Source: Bacteroidales bacterium
GTDB taxonomy: Bacteria; Bacteroidota; Bacteroidia; Bacteroidales; UBA932
Direction: 5' to 3'
Length of the DNA: 56,962 nt
Assembly: GCA_009774765.1 (NCBI GenBank)
Contig: VSOK01000011.1
Coordinates: 1-56,962, forward strand
The position numbers and the translations under genes are program-made. Numbering within the stretch: the stretch's first letter is position 1; each line of letters begins with the position of its first letter. The notes beneath the pieces are model-generated. The model ran no database searches and was not told the origin of the DNA. It worked only from the letters and a program-made list of their open reading frames with translations. Shown here piece by piece: positions 1 through 8,385 of the stretch.

Positions 1-46
1 TTTCATCTAATTTCTATATGTCGCAGGATATTAACAAGATACAACG

Positions 47-106
47 ATTTTACCAACCACTTTTGGCAATTATACCATTTTACCAACCACTTTTGGCAAT
101 TATACC
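47..106. repeat. Two exact 30-bp tandem repeat units
   Basis: Units at 47-76 and 77-106 are identical over 30 bases with no spacer. Each contains the 14-mer ACCAACCACTTTTG and ends in CAATTATACC. The reverse complements of these two pieces reappear at the right end of the window (CAAAAGTGGTTGGT at 56921-56934 and GGTATAATTG at 56888-56897), so both ends carry one repeat family in inverted orientation. There are no spacers, so this is not a CRISPR array. Function unknown. Confidence 0.85.
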
Positions 107-140
107 CCGCTCGCACAGGTGGGATAACTCATTGATATAC

Positions 141-173
141 ACAAAAAGGCCTTCAGAGAAATTCTGAAAGCCT
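141..173 (-). terminator. Intrinsic terminator after tRNA-Gly
   Basis: Arms at 147-157 and 163-173 form an 11-bp stem with one mismatch and a 5-base loop. Read on the minus strand the stem is followed by TTTTTGTG. It lies 12 bases past the 3' end of tRNA-Gly on the same strand. Confidence 0.75.
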
Positions 174-184
174 GTGATTCTTGG

Positions 185-257
185 AGCGGAAAACGAGACT
201 CGAACTCGCGACCCCAACCTTGGCAAGGTTGTGCTCTACCAACTGAGCTATTTCCGC
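185..257 (-). tRNA. tRNA-Gly (anticodon GCC)
   Basis: The reverse complement folds as a 73-base cloverleaf. Acceptor GCGGAAA pairs with TTTCCGC, the D stem is GCTC/GAGC with an AGTTGGTA loop, the anticodon stem is CAACC/GGTTG around TTGCCAA (anticodon GCC), and the T stem is GCGAG/CTCGT with a TTCGAGT loop. The discriminator base is T and no CCA is encoded, as is common in this phylum. The gene stands alone with its own terminator downstream. Confidence 0.95.
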
Positions 258-367
258 AATTTTCTTTGAAAGTTGCGCTAATTTTGACTGCGACTCAGCA
301 ATGTAAATAAACTTCCATTGCTCTCACCTTGCACAAAATTTCTGCACATTGTTTTCAAATGGGACTG

Positions 368-398
368 CAAAGATAGGCATTATTTTTTACTCTGCAAA
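368..398 (-). promoter_or_regulatory. Bacteroides-type promoter, probably for tRNA-Gly
   Basis: On the minus strand TTTG (395-398) is separated by 19 bases from TATCTTTG (368-375), an exact match to the Bacteroidota -33/-7 consensus. Transcription would start near 361, giving a leader of about 100 bases before the tRNA at 257. Confidence 0.6.
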
Positions 399-1322
399 TT
401 TTTTGCGGGCTTTCTTTTAAAAATCATAAAAATATAGTTAAAAGAAATGATGCGGGCATTGGAGACGGCATATTTTGGAATCCAAACGATGTGTTGGTGC
501 AGTGTCCGGTTACGGAGCACAGTGGTTCCACGGTCTCAGTGCCTGTTGTTGTACTATGCTATAATGCTTGATTATATTGTCTTTTGTAGTGTCATACTAC
601 CCTGAAAGTATGTCCGGTGCACGGCACAGCAGACAGGTGGGTTCCTGCAATTCAATGAAGCTCAACAAGTTACAAAACAGTATATTCCATATAAGATATA
701 CTGTTCTGCAATTGATTGATAGCCAACACATTGCAGAGACCCTCCTGTCAGAGCCTGCGCCGAGCCGTTCAATACCAAGGTCAAAAACACCAATAGCGCA
801 ATTCGGGGACGCAAGGGACACCCCTTTCTTCATATTCAGACGCGCGGAGATATTTGCACGCCAGGCACCACAGCCGGAGAATACACCTCTGACCGCTCAC
901 CCACCTGCACGAGCCGTACACAAAAGCCCACACACAACACCTTGTGCAGTCACGGGAAGTTCCAGCAGCAGAAAACATCTACCATAGCGGAAAAATGAAA
1001 AAACAATCAGGATTCTACATTGAGCCAAATGGAAAGAACAAAAGGAATGAATAAAAGTTCACTACAACTACTCTTTTTCTAATTTAATCCTTGACTTATA
1101 AATTCAAAACCAAACTACCCAAAAGTCAGAGCAGCTCTCCGGGAATTGAATATCCGGAAACAAGTTTGATCTCACCGAAAAACAAGAAAAAGAGGCTTAA
1201 TTAATATTTTTGACATACCCCGAAGTTAGACAAAAAACTTTCGGGAATGGCATATCGCTTTACAGCCGTTTAGTTTTGCATTTATAGGTATAATGGACAT
1301 TTATAAATCAAGAATAAATTTG
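399..1322. other. Gene-free intergenic region with repeats and hairpins
   Basis: I see no credible gene here: the longest open frames (568-987 plus, 597-833 minus) have no recognisable protein and overlap a repeat. The region holds the nested inverted repeat at 634-747, a hairpin at 1219-1245 (CCCGAAGTT against AACTTTCGGG) and a copy of the TATAATGGACAT motif at 1289-1300 that is also found at the right end of the window. The rest, including 985-1210, shows nothing I can interpret. Confidence 0.6.
634..747. repeat. Nested inverted-repeat element, copy A
   Basis: The outer arms at 634-650 and 731-747 are complementary at 14 of 17 positions. The inner arms AACAGTATAT (676-685) and ATATACTGTT (696-705) are perfectly complementary around a 10-base loop. 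A second copy of the same size and plan lies at 56413-56522. The loop core TCCATATAAG is shared. This fits a small non-autonomous mobile element or a structured RNA; I see no clear target-site duplication. Confidence 0.7.
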
Positions 1323-1357
1323 AAAAAAGGAGTGACTCATCCCAGTGAATCACTCCT
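1323..1357 (-). terminator. Intrinsic terminator of pheS
   Basis: AGGAGTGA (1328-1335) pairs with TCACTCCT (1350-1357), and the stem can extend inward past one mismatch. On the minus strand it is followed by TTTTTTCAAATTT. It lies 80 bases beyond the pheS stop codon. Confidence 0.8.
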
Positions 1358-1436
1358 CATAAATCGGAGGTGAAGAAACTAAAATAAATTTGGTTTTAAC
1401 TTAGCTTCAACCCCCTTAAATATTTCAACATCCTGA

Positions 1437-2462
1437 TCAGATGTTCGTCTCAAATTCTTTCAGGAAACGCAAGTCATTCTCAAAGTAGTTACGGAGATCC
1501 TTTACCTGCCACTTGAGCATCGCGATACGCTCTACACCCATTCCGAATGCGAATCCGCTATATTTCTTGCTGTCGATTCCGGATGCCTCAAGCACATTAG
1601 GGTCAACCATTCCGCATCCGAGAATTTCAAGCCAGCCTGTACCCTTGCAGATGTTGCATCCCTTTCCGTGGCAGATGTTGCAGCTCACGTCAACCTCAGC
1701 AGAAGGCTCAGTGAACGGGAAGTATGAAGGTCTCATACGGATCCGGGTCTCCGACCCGAACATTTCACGGGCAAAAAGCAAAATTGCCTGCTTCATATCG
1801 GCGAATGTCACATTTTCATCTATATAAAGTCCCTCGACCTGATGGAAGATACAGTGTGCACGGGCGGAAATGGCCTCGTTGCGGAAGACACGTCCAGGGC
1901 AGACAATCCTTATAGGAAGAGGCATTGTCTCCATTGCACGCACCTGAACTGAAGAAGTATGGGTACGGAGAAGAATAGGATTCTCTCCGGATGTAACAAA
2001 GAATGTATCCTGCATTTCACGGGCAGGATGCTCAGGAGGGAAATTGAGAGCCTCGAAAACGTGCCAGTCATCCTCAACTTCAGGACCTTCCGCCACATCA
2101 TATCCAAGCTTGCGGAAAATAGCAACGATTTCCTCACGCACGATTGACACAGGATGGCGGGAACCAAGCGGATAGCTGTCTCCCGGCTTCGTAAGGTCAA
2201 AAGACGGTGCAGAAGCCTCGGCACTGTTCTCCAAAGCATTACGCAATTCTTCAATCTTGGCCGAAGCAAGGTTCTTCAGTTCATTCAGGCTCTTGCCGAA
2301 CTCTTTCTTCAACTCGGGAGCCACAGACCTGAACTCCTCAAAAAGCTTCGTAACCTCACCCTTTTTACCAAGAAGACGTACTCTCGCCTCCTCTATTTCC
2401 TGTTCCTTCCTGCATTTGAGATCATTTATCTCAGCAAGGATAGCTTCTATTCTTTCTCTCAT
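1437..2462 (-). CDS. pheS: Phenylalanine--tRNA ligase alpha subunit
   Basis: Class II aminoacyl-tRNA synthetase subunit that binds Phe and ATP and charges tRNA-Phe with PheT in the cytoplasm. The 341-residue length is normal. Residues 1-90 form the charged N-terminal coiled coil. Motif 2 (VFRNEAISARAH, about 192-203) and motif 3 (GFAFGMGVERIAML, about 303-316) are intact. A four-Cys insertion (C261, C264, C269, C272) of the kind seen in many PheS proteins could bind zinc. The start at 2462 gives the usual N-terminus. PheT is not in the window. A terminator follows at 1323-1357, and a TACCTTTG box lies just upstream at 2486-2493, so the gene is probably transcribed alone. Confidence 0.97.
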   Translation of the reverse strand: MRERIEAILAEINDLKCRKEQEIEEARVRLLGKKGEVTKLFEEFRSVAPELKKEFGKSLNELKNLASAKIEELRNALENSAEASAPSFDLTKPGDSYPLGSRHPVSIVREEIVAIFRKLGYDVAEGPEVEDDWHVFEALNFPPEHPAREMQDTFFVTSGENPILLRTHTSSVQVRAMETMPLPIRIVCPGRVFRNEAISARAHCIFHQVEGLYIDENVTFADMKQAILLFAREMFGSETRIRMRPSYFPFTEPSAEVDVSCNICHGKGCNICKGTGWLEILGCGMVDPNVLEASGIDSKKYSGFAFGMGVERIAMLKWQVKDLRNYFENDLRFLKEFETNI

Positions 2463-2485
2463 ACTTCAATCTTTACATCAGCTGG

Positions 2486-2493
2486 CAAAGGTA
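2486..2493 (-). promoter_or_regulatory. -7 box of the pheS promoter
   Basis: TACCTTTG on the minus strand matches TAnnTTTG and lies 24 bases before the pheS start codon. I find no TTTG at the matching -33 position, so this is a partial match. Confidence 0.4.
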
Positions 2494-2537
2494 ATCAAAT
2501 TTCCATTACCTTGTCATTCTGAACCATTCATTTGACA

Positions 2538-3017
2538 TCAGTTTTCGGCAGGATAGCCCAATGCCACGACACACAGGATTCTGATGCCGTCCTTGACACC
2601 AAGAAGCTCCCTGAGATAGTCTTCAGCATTGCCGGCGGACATATCGGTCCTGCTGCGCGGACGGCCGTTCACGTGAACCCAGCAGCTGCCAAGCTCCATA
2701 GCCGTAGCTGCAAGCTGGATGAAAGTGGTCGATATCGCGCAGTTGTCCACCCAAAGATCTGTCTTTGACTCATCGCCCATAACAACGATGACGGCAGGCG
2801 CGTCTTTGACAAAAGACGAACCGGAATCTCTCATTTCAGAAATGGCAGCAATCGTATCGCGGTCTTCTATTATCATAAATGCGGAACTCCTCGTATTCTT
2901 TGACGACGGGGCAGTCTCCGCAATGCGTATGATCGTATCAATCAGTTCTTTTTCCACAGGCTTGTCAGCAAACTTCCTGACACTGTGCCTTTTTTCAACA
3001 ACTTCAAGAAAATCCAT
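2538..3017 (-). CDS. Nitroreductase family protein
   Basis: FMN-dependent oxidoreductase-like protein of 159 residues, cytoplasmic, no signal peptide. The N-terminus FLEVVEKRHSVRKFADKPV carries the RxSxRxF pattern of the nitroreductase family, which contacts the FMN phosphate. PSSKNTRSS near residue 38 and ELGSCWVHVNGR near residue 107 are further family segments. The C-terminal LCVVALGYPAEN is the usual end of the fold. The protein is shorter than typical 170-220-residue members, lacking part of the cap region. It lies 8 bases after the small secreted protein on the same strand, so they are probably cotranscribed. The natural substrate cannot be told from sequence. Confidence 0.88.
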   Translation of the reverse strand: MDFLEVVEKRHSVRKFADKPVEKELIDTIIRIAETAPSSKNTRSSAFMIIEDRDTIAAISEMRDSGSSFVKDAPAVIVVMGDESKTDLWVDNCAISTTFIQLAATAMELGSCWVHVNGRPRSRTDMSAGNAEDYLRELLGVKDGIRILCVVALGYPAEN

Positions 3018-3025
3018 ATTCCAGA

Positions 3026-3451
3026 TTATTTTGATTTTTTGCCTTCAGCCTTCTCCTTGCGTTTGGCGCGCGCCTTCTGCTGCTTGGCCGCACCGGACTT
3101 CAGATACGCAGCCCACTGCCTGTCATCGAAAATAGTCCTATACGACTTGTCTATGGCCTCCATCCATTTATCCTGAACGGCAACATATATCGACACATTG
3201 GAAACCTTGGCCTTGCTCAGATTGTCAAGCTCCTCACGCATCGCCGGATAGTCGTGCTTGAGCGTGGAATCCACATAAAAAGTCTGCCAGTCATCCAGGT
3301 CAAGGAGCCTTTGAAGCCTGTCGGCCTCATTTTCTGCAAGTTCCATAATATCGGGTTCCTTATTCTGTTCCTGTGCATACGCAGGACACAGTACAGGCCC
3401 GGCAAAAAATGCCGCAGTCATCAAAATCAAGGTCAGATATACTCTGTTCAT
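3026..3451 (-). CDS. Small secreted protein, Lys-rich tail, unknown function
   Basis: The 141-residue protein starts with a clear signal peptide (about residues 1-26, ending PAYAQ), so it is exported to the periplasm or beyond. The mature part is helical and charged and contains DDWQTFYVDSTLKHDY and FDDRQWAAYLKS. It ends in a Lys/Ala-rich tail (AKQQKARAKRKEKAEGKKSK). The pattern of a helical, Trp-containing small exported protein resembles Spy-like proteins of the phylum, but I do not recognise a named family. It is first in a two-gene unit with the nitroreductase and is divergent from the C69 dipeptidase. Confidence 0.75.
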   Translation of the reverse strand: MNRVYLTLILMTAAFFAGPVLCPAYAQEQNKEPDIMELAENEADRLQRLLDLDDWQTFYVDSTLKHDYPAMREELDNLSKAKVSNVSIYVAVQDKWMEAIDKSYRTIFDDRQWAAYLKSGAAKQQKARAKRKEKAEGKKSK

Positions 3452-3464
3452 AAATATTTTTTCT

Positions 3465-3472
3465 TATTTTTG
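3465..3472 (+). promoter_or_regulatory. -7 box upstream of the C69/TonB operon
   Basis: TATTTTTG matches TAnnTTTG, 57 bases before the start of the C69 dipeptidase. There is no TTTG at the expected -33 position. Confidence 0.35.
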
Positions 3473-3494
3473 TGAGTTGTCGTATCCCCGAAAC

Positions 3495-3510
3495 GCAATC
3501 AGAGGATTGC
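3495..3510. promoter_or_regulatory. Perfect 6-bp inverted repeat between divergent genes
   Basis: GCAATC (3495-3500) and GATTGC (3505-3510) flank AGAG. The repeat lies between the two divergent -7 boxes, abuts the minus-strand box at 3510-3517, and would fall in the 5' leader of the C69 operon. It could be an operator or a small leader hairpin. Confidence 0.4.
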
Positions 3511-3517
3511 AAAAATA
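3510..3517 (-). promoter_or_regulatory. -7 box of the secreted-protein/nitroreductase unit
   Basis: TATTTTTG on the minus strand matches TAnnTTTG. At a 20-base spacing a CTTG (3538-3541) matches three of four bases of the -33 box. The start codon of the secreted protein is at 3451. Confidence 0.4.
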
Positions 3518-3528
3518 TAAATAAGTAT

Positions 3529-5319
3529 ATGAAAAAGCAAGCTATCATTTCGGCCGTATGTCTTTTCGCGGCATTTATCTCCTTGAATTTCAGCAACCGT
3601 GCAGAAGCCTGCTCAAACGTCCTCGTCACAAAGGGCGCGAGTGTGGACGGTTCAAATATCATTTCATACGCGGCTGACTCGCATCAGCTTTACGGAGAAC
3701 TGTATTTCCATCCGGCACAAAGATGGGAGGCCGGGTCAATGCTTCGTGTAAATGAATGGGACACAGGCAAATACCTTGGAGACATACCTCAGGCGAGATA
3801 TACATATCAGACAGTAGGAAATATGAACGAGCATCAGCTCATCATAGCAGAAACTACATACGGAGGACGTCACGAGCTTGCCGACACGACCGGCATAATG
3901 GATTATGGCTCCCTTATATACATAGCCCTGCAAAGGGCGCGTACCGCACGCGAGGCGATCGAGGTAATAGTGGATCTCGCCAACACATACGGATATTATT
4001 CCGGCGGTGAATCATTCTCCATCGCAGACAAGGACGAAGTCTGGGTGATGGACCTTATCGGAAAAGGTACAAAGATCGTGAACGGAGTTAATGTCAGAAA
4101 AGGTATAGTCTGGGTAGCAAGAAGAGTCCCTGACGGATATATATGCGCACACGCAAACCAGGCACGCATCAGCACCTTCCCTCTGAAGGACCACAAGAAC
4201 TGCCTTTATGCTCCTGATGTGATATCATTCGCACGTGAAATGGGATGGTTCGACGGCAAGGACGAAGAATTCAGCTTCTGCGACACATACGCCCCTCTGG
4301 ACTTCAGCGGAATGAGAGCCTGCGAATCAAGAGCGTGGTCGGCATTCAACATCCTCTGTGACGGCAAGTTCACATTCGAGGATGAGAACGGTAAAGAGAT
4401 CACGACAGATTCATACGACTATATAGACTATGCCATGGGATACGACAAGAGCAAAAGGTTCCCGCTCTTCGTAAAGCCTTCCCGCAAGCTGAGCATCAAA
4501 GACGTAGCCGATGTGATGAGAGACCATTTCGAAGGTACTCCTATGGATATGACCACCGATATAGGTGCCGGAGGCAACGCTCTTCCTTACAGGTGGAGAC
4601 CTATGGACTTTGAATATGAAGGCAGGACCTACGTCAACGAAAGGGCTATCGCAACCCAGCAGACAGGTTTCTGGTTTGTTGCACAGTCACGCGGAAACTT
4701 CCCGGATGTGGTCGGAGGACTTATCTGGTTCGGTACAGACGACGCTGCAACATCATACCTTACACCTATATACGCCAGCACCGACGAAGTGCCTGAAAGC
4801 TTCAGAGTCGGCAACGGAAATATGATCACCTACTCCCCTACATCTGCATTCTGGATGTGCAACCGTGTCGCAAATGCCTGCTACAGAATGTACAACATTA
4901 TGGCACCACGTGTCAGGGAAGAAATAGACAACTGGGAAAATTCACAGATGGAGGCAGTCAAAGAGACTGACAGACAGGCGATGGAACTCTACGCACAGGC
5001 AAAGGAGGCTCCGCGCAAAATAGTCCGCCGCAACGACAATGCTCGCCATACGGAAAACCCTTATACTGAAGTCAGAAAACTTCTGACAGACTTCAGCGTA
5101 AATTCCGCTCGGACAATCTTCAACAAATGGACAGAGCTTGAAACCCTGCTTCTCGTCAAATATATAGACGGCAACGTCAAGGCACAGAACAGCGATGGTT
5201 CATTCGTAACAAACGAGTACACAGACCACATCCCAGCCGGAATAACCCAGCCCGGCTACACGGACAAATGGAAAGAGTGCGTCGCAAAAGACAACGGCAA
5301 GACATTGGAATCAAAATAA
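3529..5319 (+). CDS. C69 family dipeptidase, exported
   Basis: N-terminal-nucleophile peptidase of family C69 (PepD type) that cleaves dipeptides. I chose the ATG at 3529 rather than a start 57 bases upstream because it gives a clean signal peptide (residues 1-27, ending AEA). Cleavage would expose Cys28 in ACSNVLVTKGASVDGS, the conserved start of the mature enzyme, where Cys is the nucleophile. Further family segments are TYGGRHELADTTGIMDYGSL and EVWVMDLIGKGTKIV. The length is 596 residues, normal for the exported Bacteroidota form. It is first in a run of eight genes on the same strand; the TonB-dependent receptor starts 45 bases downstream, suggesting that dipeptide hydrolysis is tied to that uptake system. 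Confidence 0.92.
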   Translation: MKKQAIISAVCLFAAFISLNFSNRAEACSNVLVTKGASVDGSNIISYAADSHQLYGELYFHPAQRWEAGSMLRVNEWDTGKYLGDIPQARYTYQTVGNMNEHQLIIAETTYGGRHELADTTGIMDYGSLIYIALQRARTAREAIEVIVDLANTYGYYSGGESFSIADKDEVWVMDLIGKGTKIVNGVNVRKGIVWVARRVPDGYICAHANQARISTFPLKDHKNCLYAPDVISFAREMGWFDGKDEEFSFCDTYAPLDFSGMRACESRAWSAFNILCDGKFTFEDENGKEITTDSYDYIDYAMGYDKSKRFPLFVKPSRKLSIKDVADVMRDHFEGTPMDMTTDIGAGGNALPYRWRPMDFEYEGRTYVNERAIATQQTGFWFVAQSRGNFPDVVGGLIWFGTDDAATSYLTPIYASTDEVPESFRVGNGNMITYSPTSAFWMCNRVANACYRMYNIMAPRVREEIDNWENSQMEAVKETDRQAMELYAQAKEAPRKIVRRNDNARHTENPYTEVRKLLTDFSVNSARTIFNKWTELETLLLVKYIDGNVKAQNSDGSFVTNEYTDHIPAGITQPGYTDKWKECVAKDNGKTLESK

Positions 5320-5364
5320 ATGGCGCACCGCACAAACATATAGAACGAATGAAGAACTTGACAA

Positions 5365-8349
5365 ATGAAAAGGACAATATTTTCAGCTCTGCTGGCCGTC
5401 ATCGCAATCCAGATGACGGCCCAGACATTTTCAATAAGCGGGACGGTTCTGGACAAGGTGACAGGCAAACCGATTGAATTTGCCACTATTGCTCTGACAA
5501 AGACAGAACAATGGGCTGTGGCGGATGCGGACGGCAAGTTCACGATACAGAATGTACAGAAAGGGACCAATGAAATAAGCGTCTCCTGCCTTGGTTATGT
5601 ACCCGACACGAAAGAGATAAATATCAGCAAGGACATCCTCAGCTATAAGATTTTCCTCAAGGAAGACAACCTTGCGCTTGAAAGCGTTGTGATTACCGCA
5701 CAGGCCGATGACGACAACGCCACTACCAAACATACCATCGACAAGGCCGCTCTCAACCACATCCAGATGATGAACGTCGCGGATGTGTCAAGCCTGCTGC
5801 CGGGGGGGGCAACAGTAAATCCCTCTCTGATAACGGAACAGAGGTTCAATATACGCGCAGGTGGGACAACAGAGCACGGAAATCCATTTCTCGGAACTGC
5901 CGTAGAGGTTGATGGAGTACGGATTTCCAACAGTGCCTCCTTTGATGCGGCATCATCTTCCGGTATCAAGGGAGCGACAACGAACAACATTTCCTCTACA
6001 AACGTAGAGTCAATCGAAATCATCACCGGTGTGCCTTCGGTGGAGTATGGAGATATGACCTCCGGAGTGGTCAAGATAAACACTCAAAAAGGTGTGACCC
6101 CATACACACTGACATTTTCAACAAACCCGAACACAAAACAGGCCTCAGCCAGCAAGGGCTTTTCTTTGGGACGCTCAAAATCCGGCAGGTCACACGGTTT
6201 CCTGAACGCAGGGCTTGAATATGCAAAATCCATAAAAGATCCGAGGTCCCCTTACCTGTCATACGACAGGAAGCAGATTTCCCTTACCTACAGCAACCTT
6301 TTCAGCCATGGTGTACTCGCAGAACTTCCTCTGCGGTTCAATATCGGACTGACAGGCAACATAGGAGGTATGAACACATCTTCAGATCCGGACCAATATC
6401 TTGACTCATACGAAAAGAACAGGGACAATGTCCTTAGAGGCAACTTCTCCCTGAACTGGCTGCTGAGCAAAAAATGGATAACAAATGCAGAACTGTCCGG
6501 CTCATTCTCATACGGCGACAGGAGGGCAGAAGTCAAGAAATACAATTCGAAGTCAGCATGGACACCGGTTATCCACGGCCGGGAAGAAGGCTATTTTGTC
6601 GGAAACCTATATGAAGACAACCCAGATGCACCGGTCCTCATACTGCCCTCGGGTCATTACAACTATGTAATGGTTACCGATGACAAGCCATTCAACGGTT
6701 CGCTCAAATTCAAGGCTAACTGGGCACGGCAATTCGGGAAAATCAACAACAGGGTGAAGATAGGAGCGGACTGGAATTCAAGCAAGAACTTCGGTGCAGG
6801 TCAGTATTCCTGCGACCTCGCGTCAACCACCGAATCATACAGGGAATACAGATACCGCGACGTGCCTTGTATGCACAATGTCTCCGTTTATCTGGAAGAA
6901 AACATTACAATCCCGATAGGAAAGACGAGACTCAACCTTATAGCCGGTCTCAGAAATGACAACACTCTGATAAACGGTTCCGAATACGGGACAGTAAGCG
7001 GACTGTCACCAAGATTCAACATACTATATACAGTATTCTCACCGAAAGACAGATACAGGAATACGGTCAAGGCTCTTTCATTCCGCGCAAGCTGGGGAGA
7101 AGCATCCAAACTTCCATCCAACTCCATACTGTATCCCGTGCCTACATATTACGACAGATCTGTATTCACGTCCACGTCAGCCATCGAAGACGGCCGGGCT
7201 TTCTATGCATATCATATCCGTCCACATACCATTGAATACAACTCAAACCTGCGCTGGCAGAAGAACAGGACCGCGGAAATCGGTATGGACATCAATATAG
7301 ACGGATACAGGATATCGCTTTCCGGATATTACACGCAGACGCTGAATTCCTATATTATGGACACAACATACGAGGAGTTCTCATATAACTACACTTCAAC
7401 AAGTGCTGTAGAAGGACTGGAGATTCCGGCATCCGACAGAAATTTCTCTGTTGACAGGAACACAGGCATCGTTACAGTCAGCGACAGGACAGGGGCACAC
7501 CAACCGGTCACCTTGCCGTACACGACAAGGGATTCTTTTATATCCAAGACCGTAGCCGACAACTCCATTTCCCCGATAACGCGGTACGGAATAGAATGGA
7601 CAGTGGATTTCAAACGCATCCAGCCTATCAACACGACCATAAGATGGGACGGCTCTTTCTACGGATACAGATACGTCAGTTCCAATGTCGAAGAAAAATA
7701 CACATCAAATTACCTGATGTCAGACGGTTCTCCTTATAGATATGTGGGATTCTTTTTCGGAGATAACGAAGTGTCTAACGGAAGCGAAAGAAGAAGACTG
7801 AACACAAACATAACAATCACCACCCACATCCCTAAAGTAAGGCTTATACTGTCTATGAGACTTGAAGCCTGTCTCCTGTCCTATTCAAGATATCTCAGCG
7901 AAAGAACGGACGGCACGCCGAGGAATTTTGTGATTTCCGACAAGGACAATATACTTTCATTCACGGATGCCTCCATATATGACGGGGACGCCTATTCCGT
8001 ACTGTTCCCGGACACATATATTGAATTCGGTGACCCGACTCCCAGAAACTATCTCGCAGATCTGCTCGAAGCGAAAAACAGCGATCCGAACAGATACAAC
8101 GACTTGTCCAAACTTGTACAGCAAACAAATCTCATATATTATTACGGAAAAGACTACATATCCCCTTATTTCTCAGCCAATTTCAGTGTAACGAAAGAAA
8201 TCGGGAACATTGCGTCCATTTCATTCTTCGCCAACAATTTCTTCAACAACTCAGGTAAAGTGTATTCGTCCAAGACAAAAACATACAGTTCTGTCAGCGC
8301 GTATATACCTCTCTTCTATTACGGGCTTTCACTTCGGCTGAAATTCTGA
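5365..8349 (+). CDS. TonB-dependent outer-membrane receptor (non-SusC type)
   Basis: Outer-membrane transporter of 994 residues driven by TonB-ExbBD. Residues 1-20 are a signal peptide. Residues about 22-105 form a carboxypeptidase-regulatory-like beta-sandwich (SGTVLDKVTGKPIEFATI). A plug domain follows (about 120-240: FNIRAGGTTEHG, VEVDGVRIS, SIEIITGVPSVEYGDMTSGVV). The rest is a 22-strand-type barrel ending in a terminal Phe (GLSLRLKF), the usual barrel assembly signal. No SusD partner is adjacent, so this is not a glycan SusCD pair. The DUF4876 lipoprotein follows within 36 bases. A run of eight G (5802-5809) lies in the plug-coding part and is in frame. The ligand is unknown; the neighbours suggest a peptide, metal chelate or similar. 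Confidence 0.93.
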   Translation: MKRTIFSALLAVIAIQMTAQTFSISGTVLDKVTGKPIEFATIALTKTEQWAVADADGKFTIQNVQKGTNEISVSCLGYVPDTKEINISKDILSYKIFLKEDNLALESVVITAQADDDNATTKHTIDKAALNHIQMMNVADVSSLLPGGATVNPSLITEQRFNIRAGGTTEHGNPFLGTAVEVDGVRISNSASFDAASSSGIKGATTNNISSTNVESIEIITGVPSVEYGDMTSGVVKINTQKGVTPYTLTFSTNPNTKQASASKGFSLGRSKSGRSHGFLNAGLEYAKSIKDPRSPYLSYDRKQISLTYSNLFSHGVLAELPLRFNIGLTGNIGGMNTSSDPDQYLDSYEKNRDNVLRGNFSLNWLLSKKWITNAELSGSFSYGDRRAEVKKYNSKSAWTPVIHGREEGYFVGNLYEDNPDAPVLILPSGHYNYVMVTDDKPFNGSLKFKANWARQFGKINNRVKIGADWNSSKNFGAGQYSCDLASTTESYREYRYRDVPCMHNVSVYLEENITIPIGKTRLNLIAGLRNDNTLINGSEYGTVSGLSPRFNILYTVFSPKDRYRNTVKALSFRASWGEASKLPSNSILYPVPTYYDRSVFTSTSAIEDGRAFYAYHIRPHTIEYNSNLRWQKNRTAEIGMDINIDGYRISLSGYYTQTLNSYIMDTTYEEFSYNYTSTSAVEGLEIPASDRNFSVDRNTGIVTVSDRTGAHQPVTLPYTTRDSFISKTVADNSISPITRYGIEWTVDFKRIQPINTTIRWDGSFYGYRYVSSNVEEKYTSNYLMSDGSPYRYVGFFFGDNEVSNGSERRRLNTNITITTHIPKVRLILSMRLEACLLSYSRYLSERTDGTPRNFVISDKDNILSFTDASIYDGDAYSVLFPDTYIEFGDPTPRNYLADLLEAKNSDPNRYNDLSKLVQQTNLIYYYGKDYISPYFSANFSVTKEIGNIASISFFANNFFNNSGKVYSSKTKTYSSVSAYIPLFYYGLSLRLKF

Positions 8350-8385
8350 TACACAGATATAATGTTTAATTTAATCCCCAATTTT

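Noticed and set aside
47..106. CRISPR array
   Set aside because: Only two identical 30-bp units with no spacer between them and no cas genes in the window.
568..987. Open frames of 139, 78 and 65 codons at the left end
   Set aside because: They overlap the nested inverted repeat, have no recognisable motif and lie in a region with other signs of non-coding sequence. The similarity of the 78-codon frame to one at the right end (56389-56718) comes from the shared repeat.
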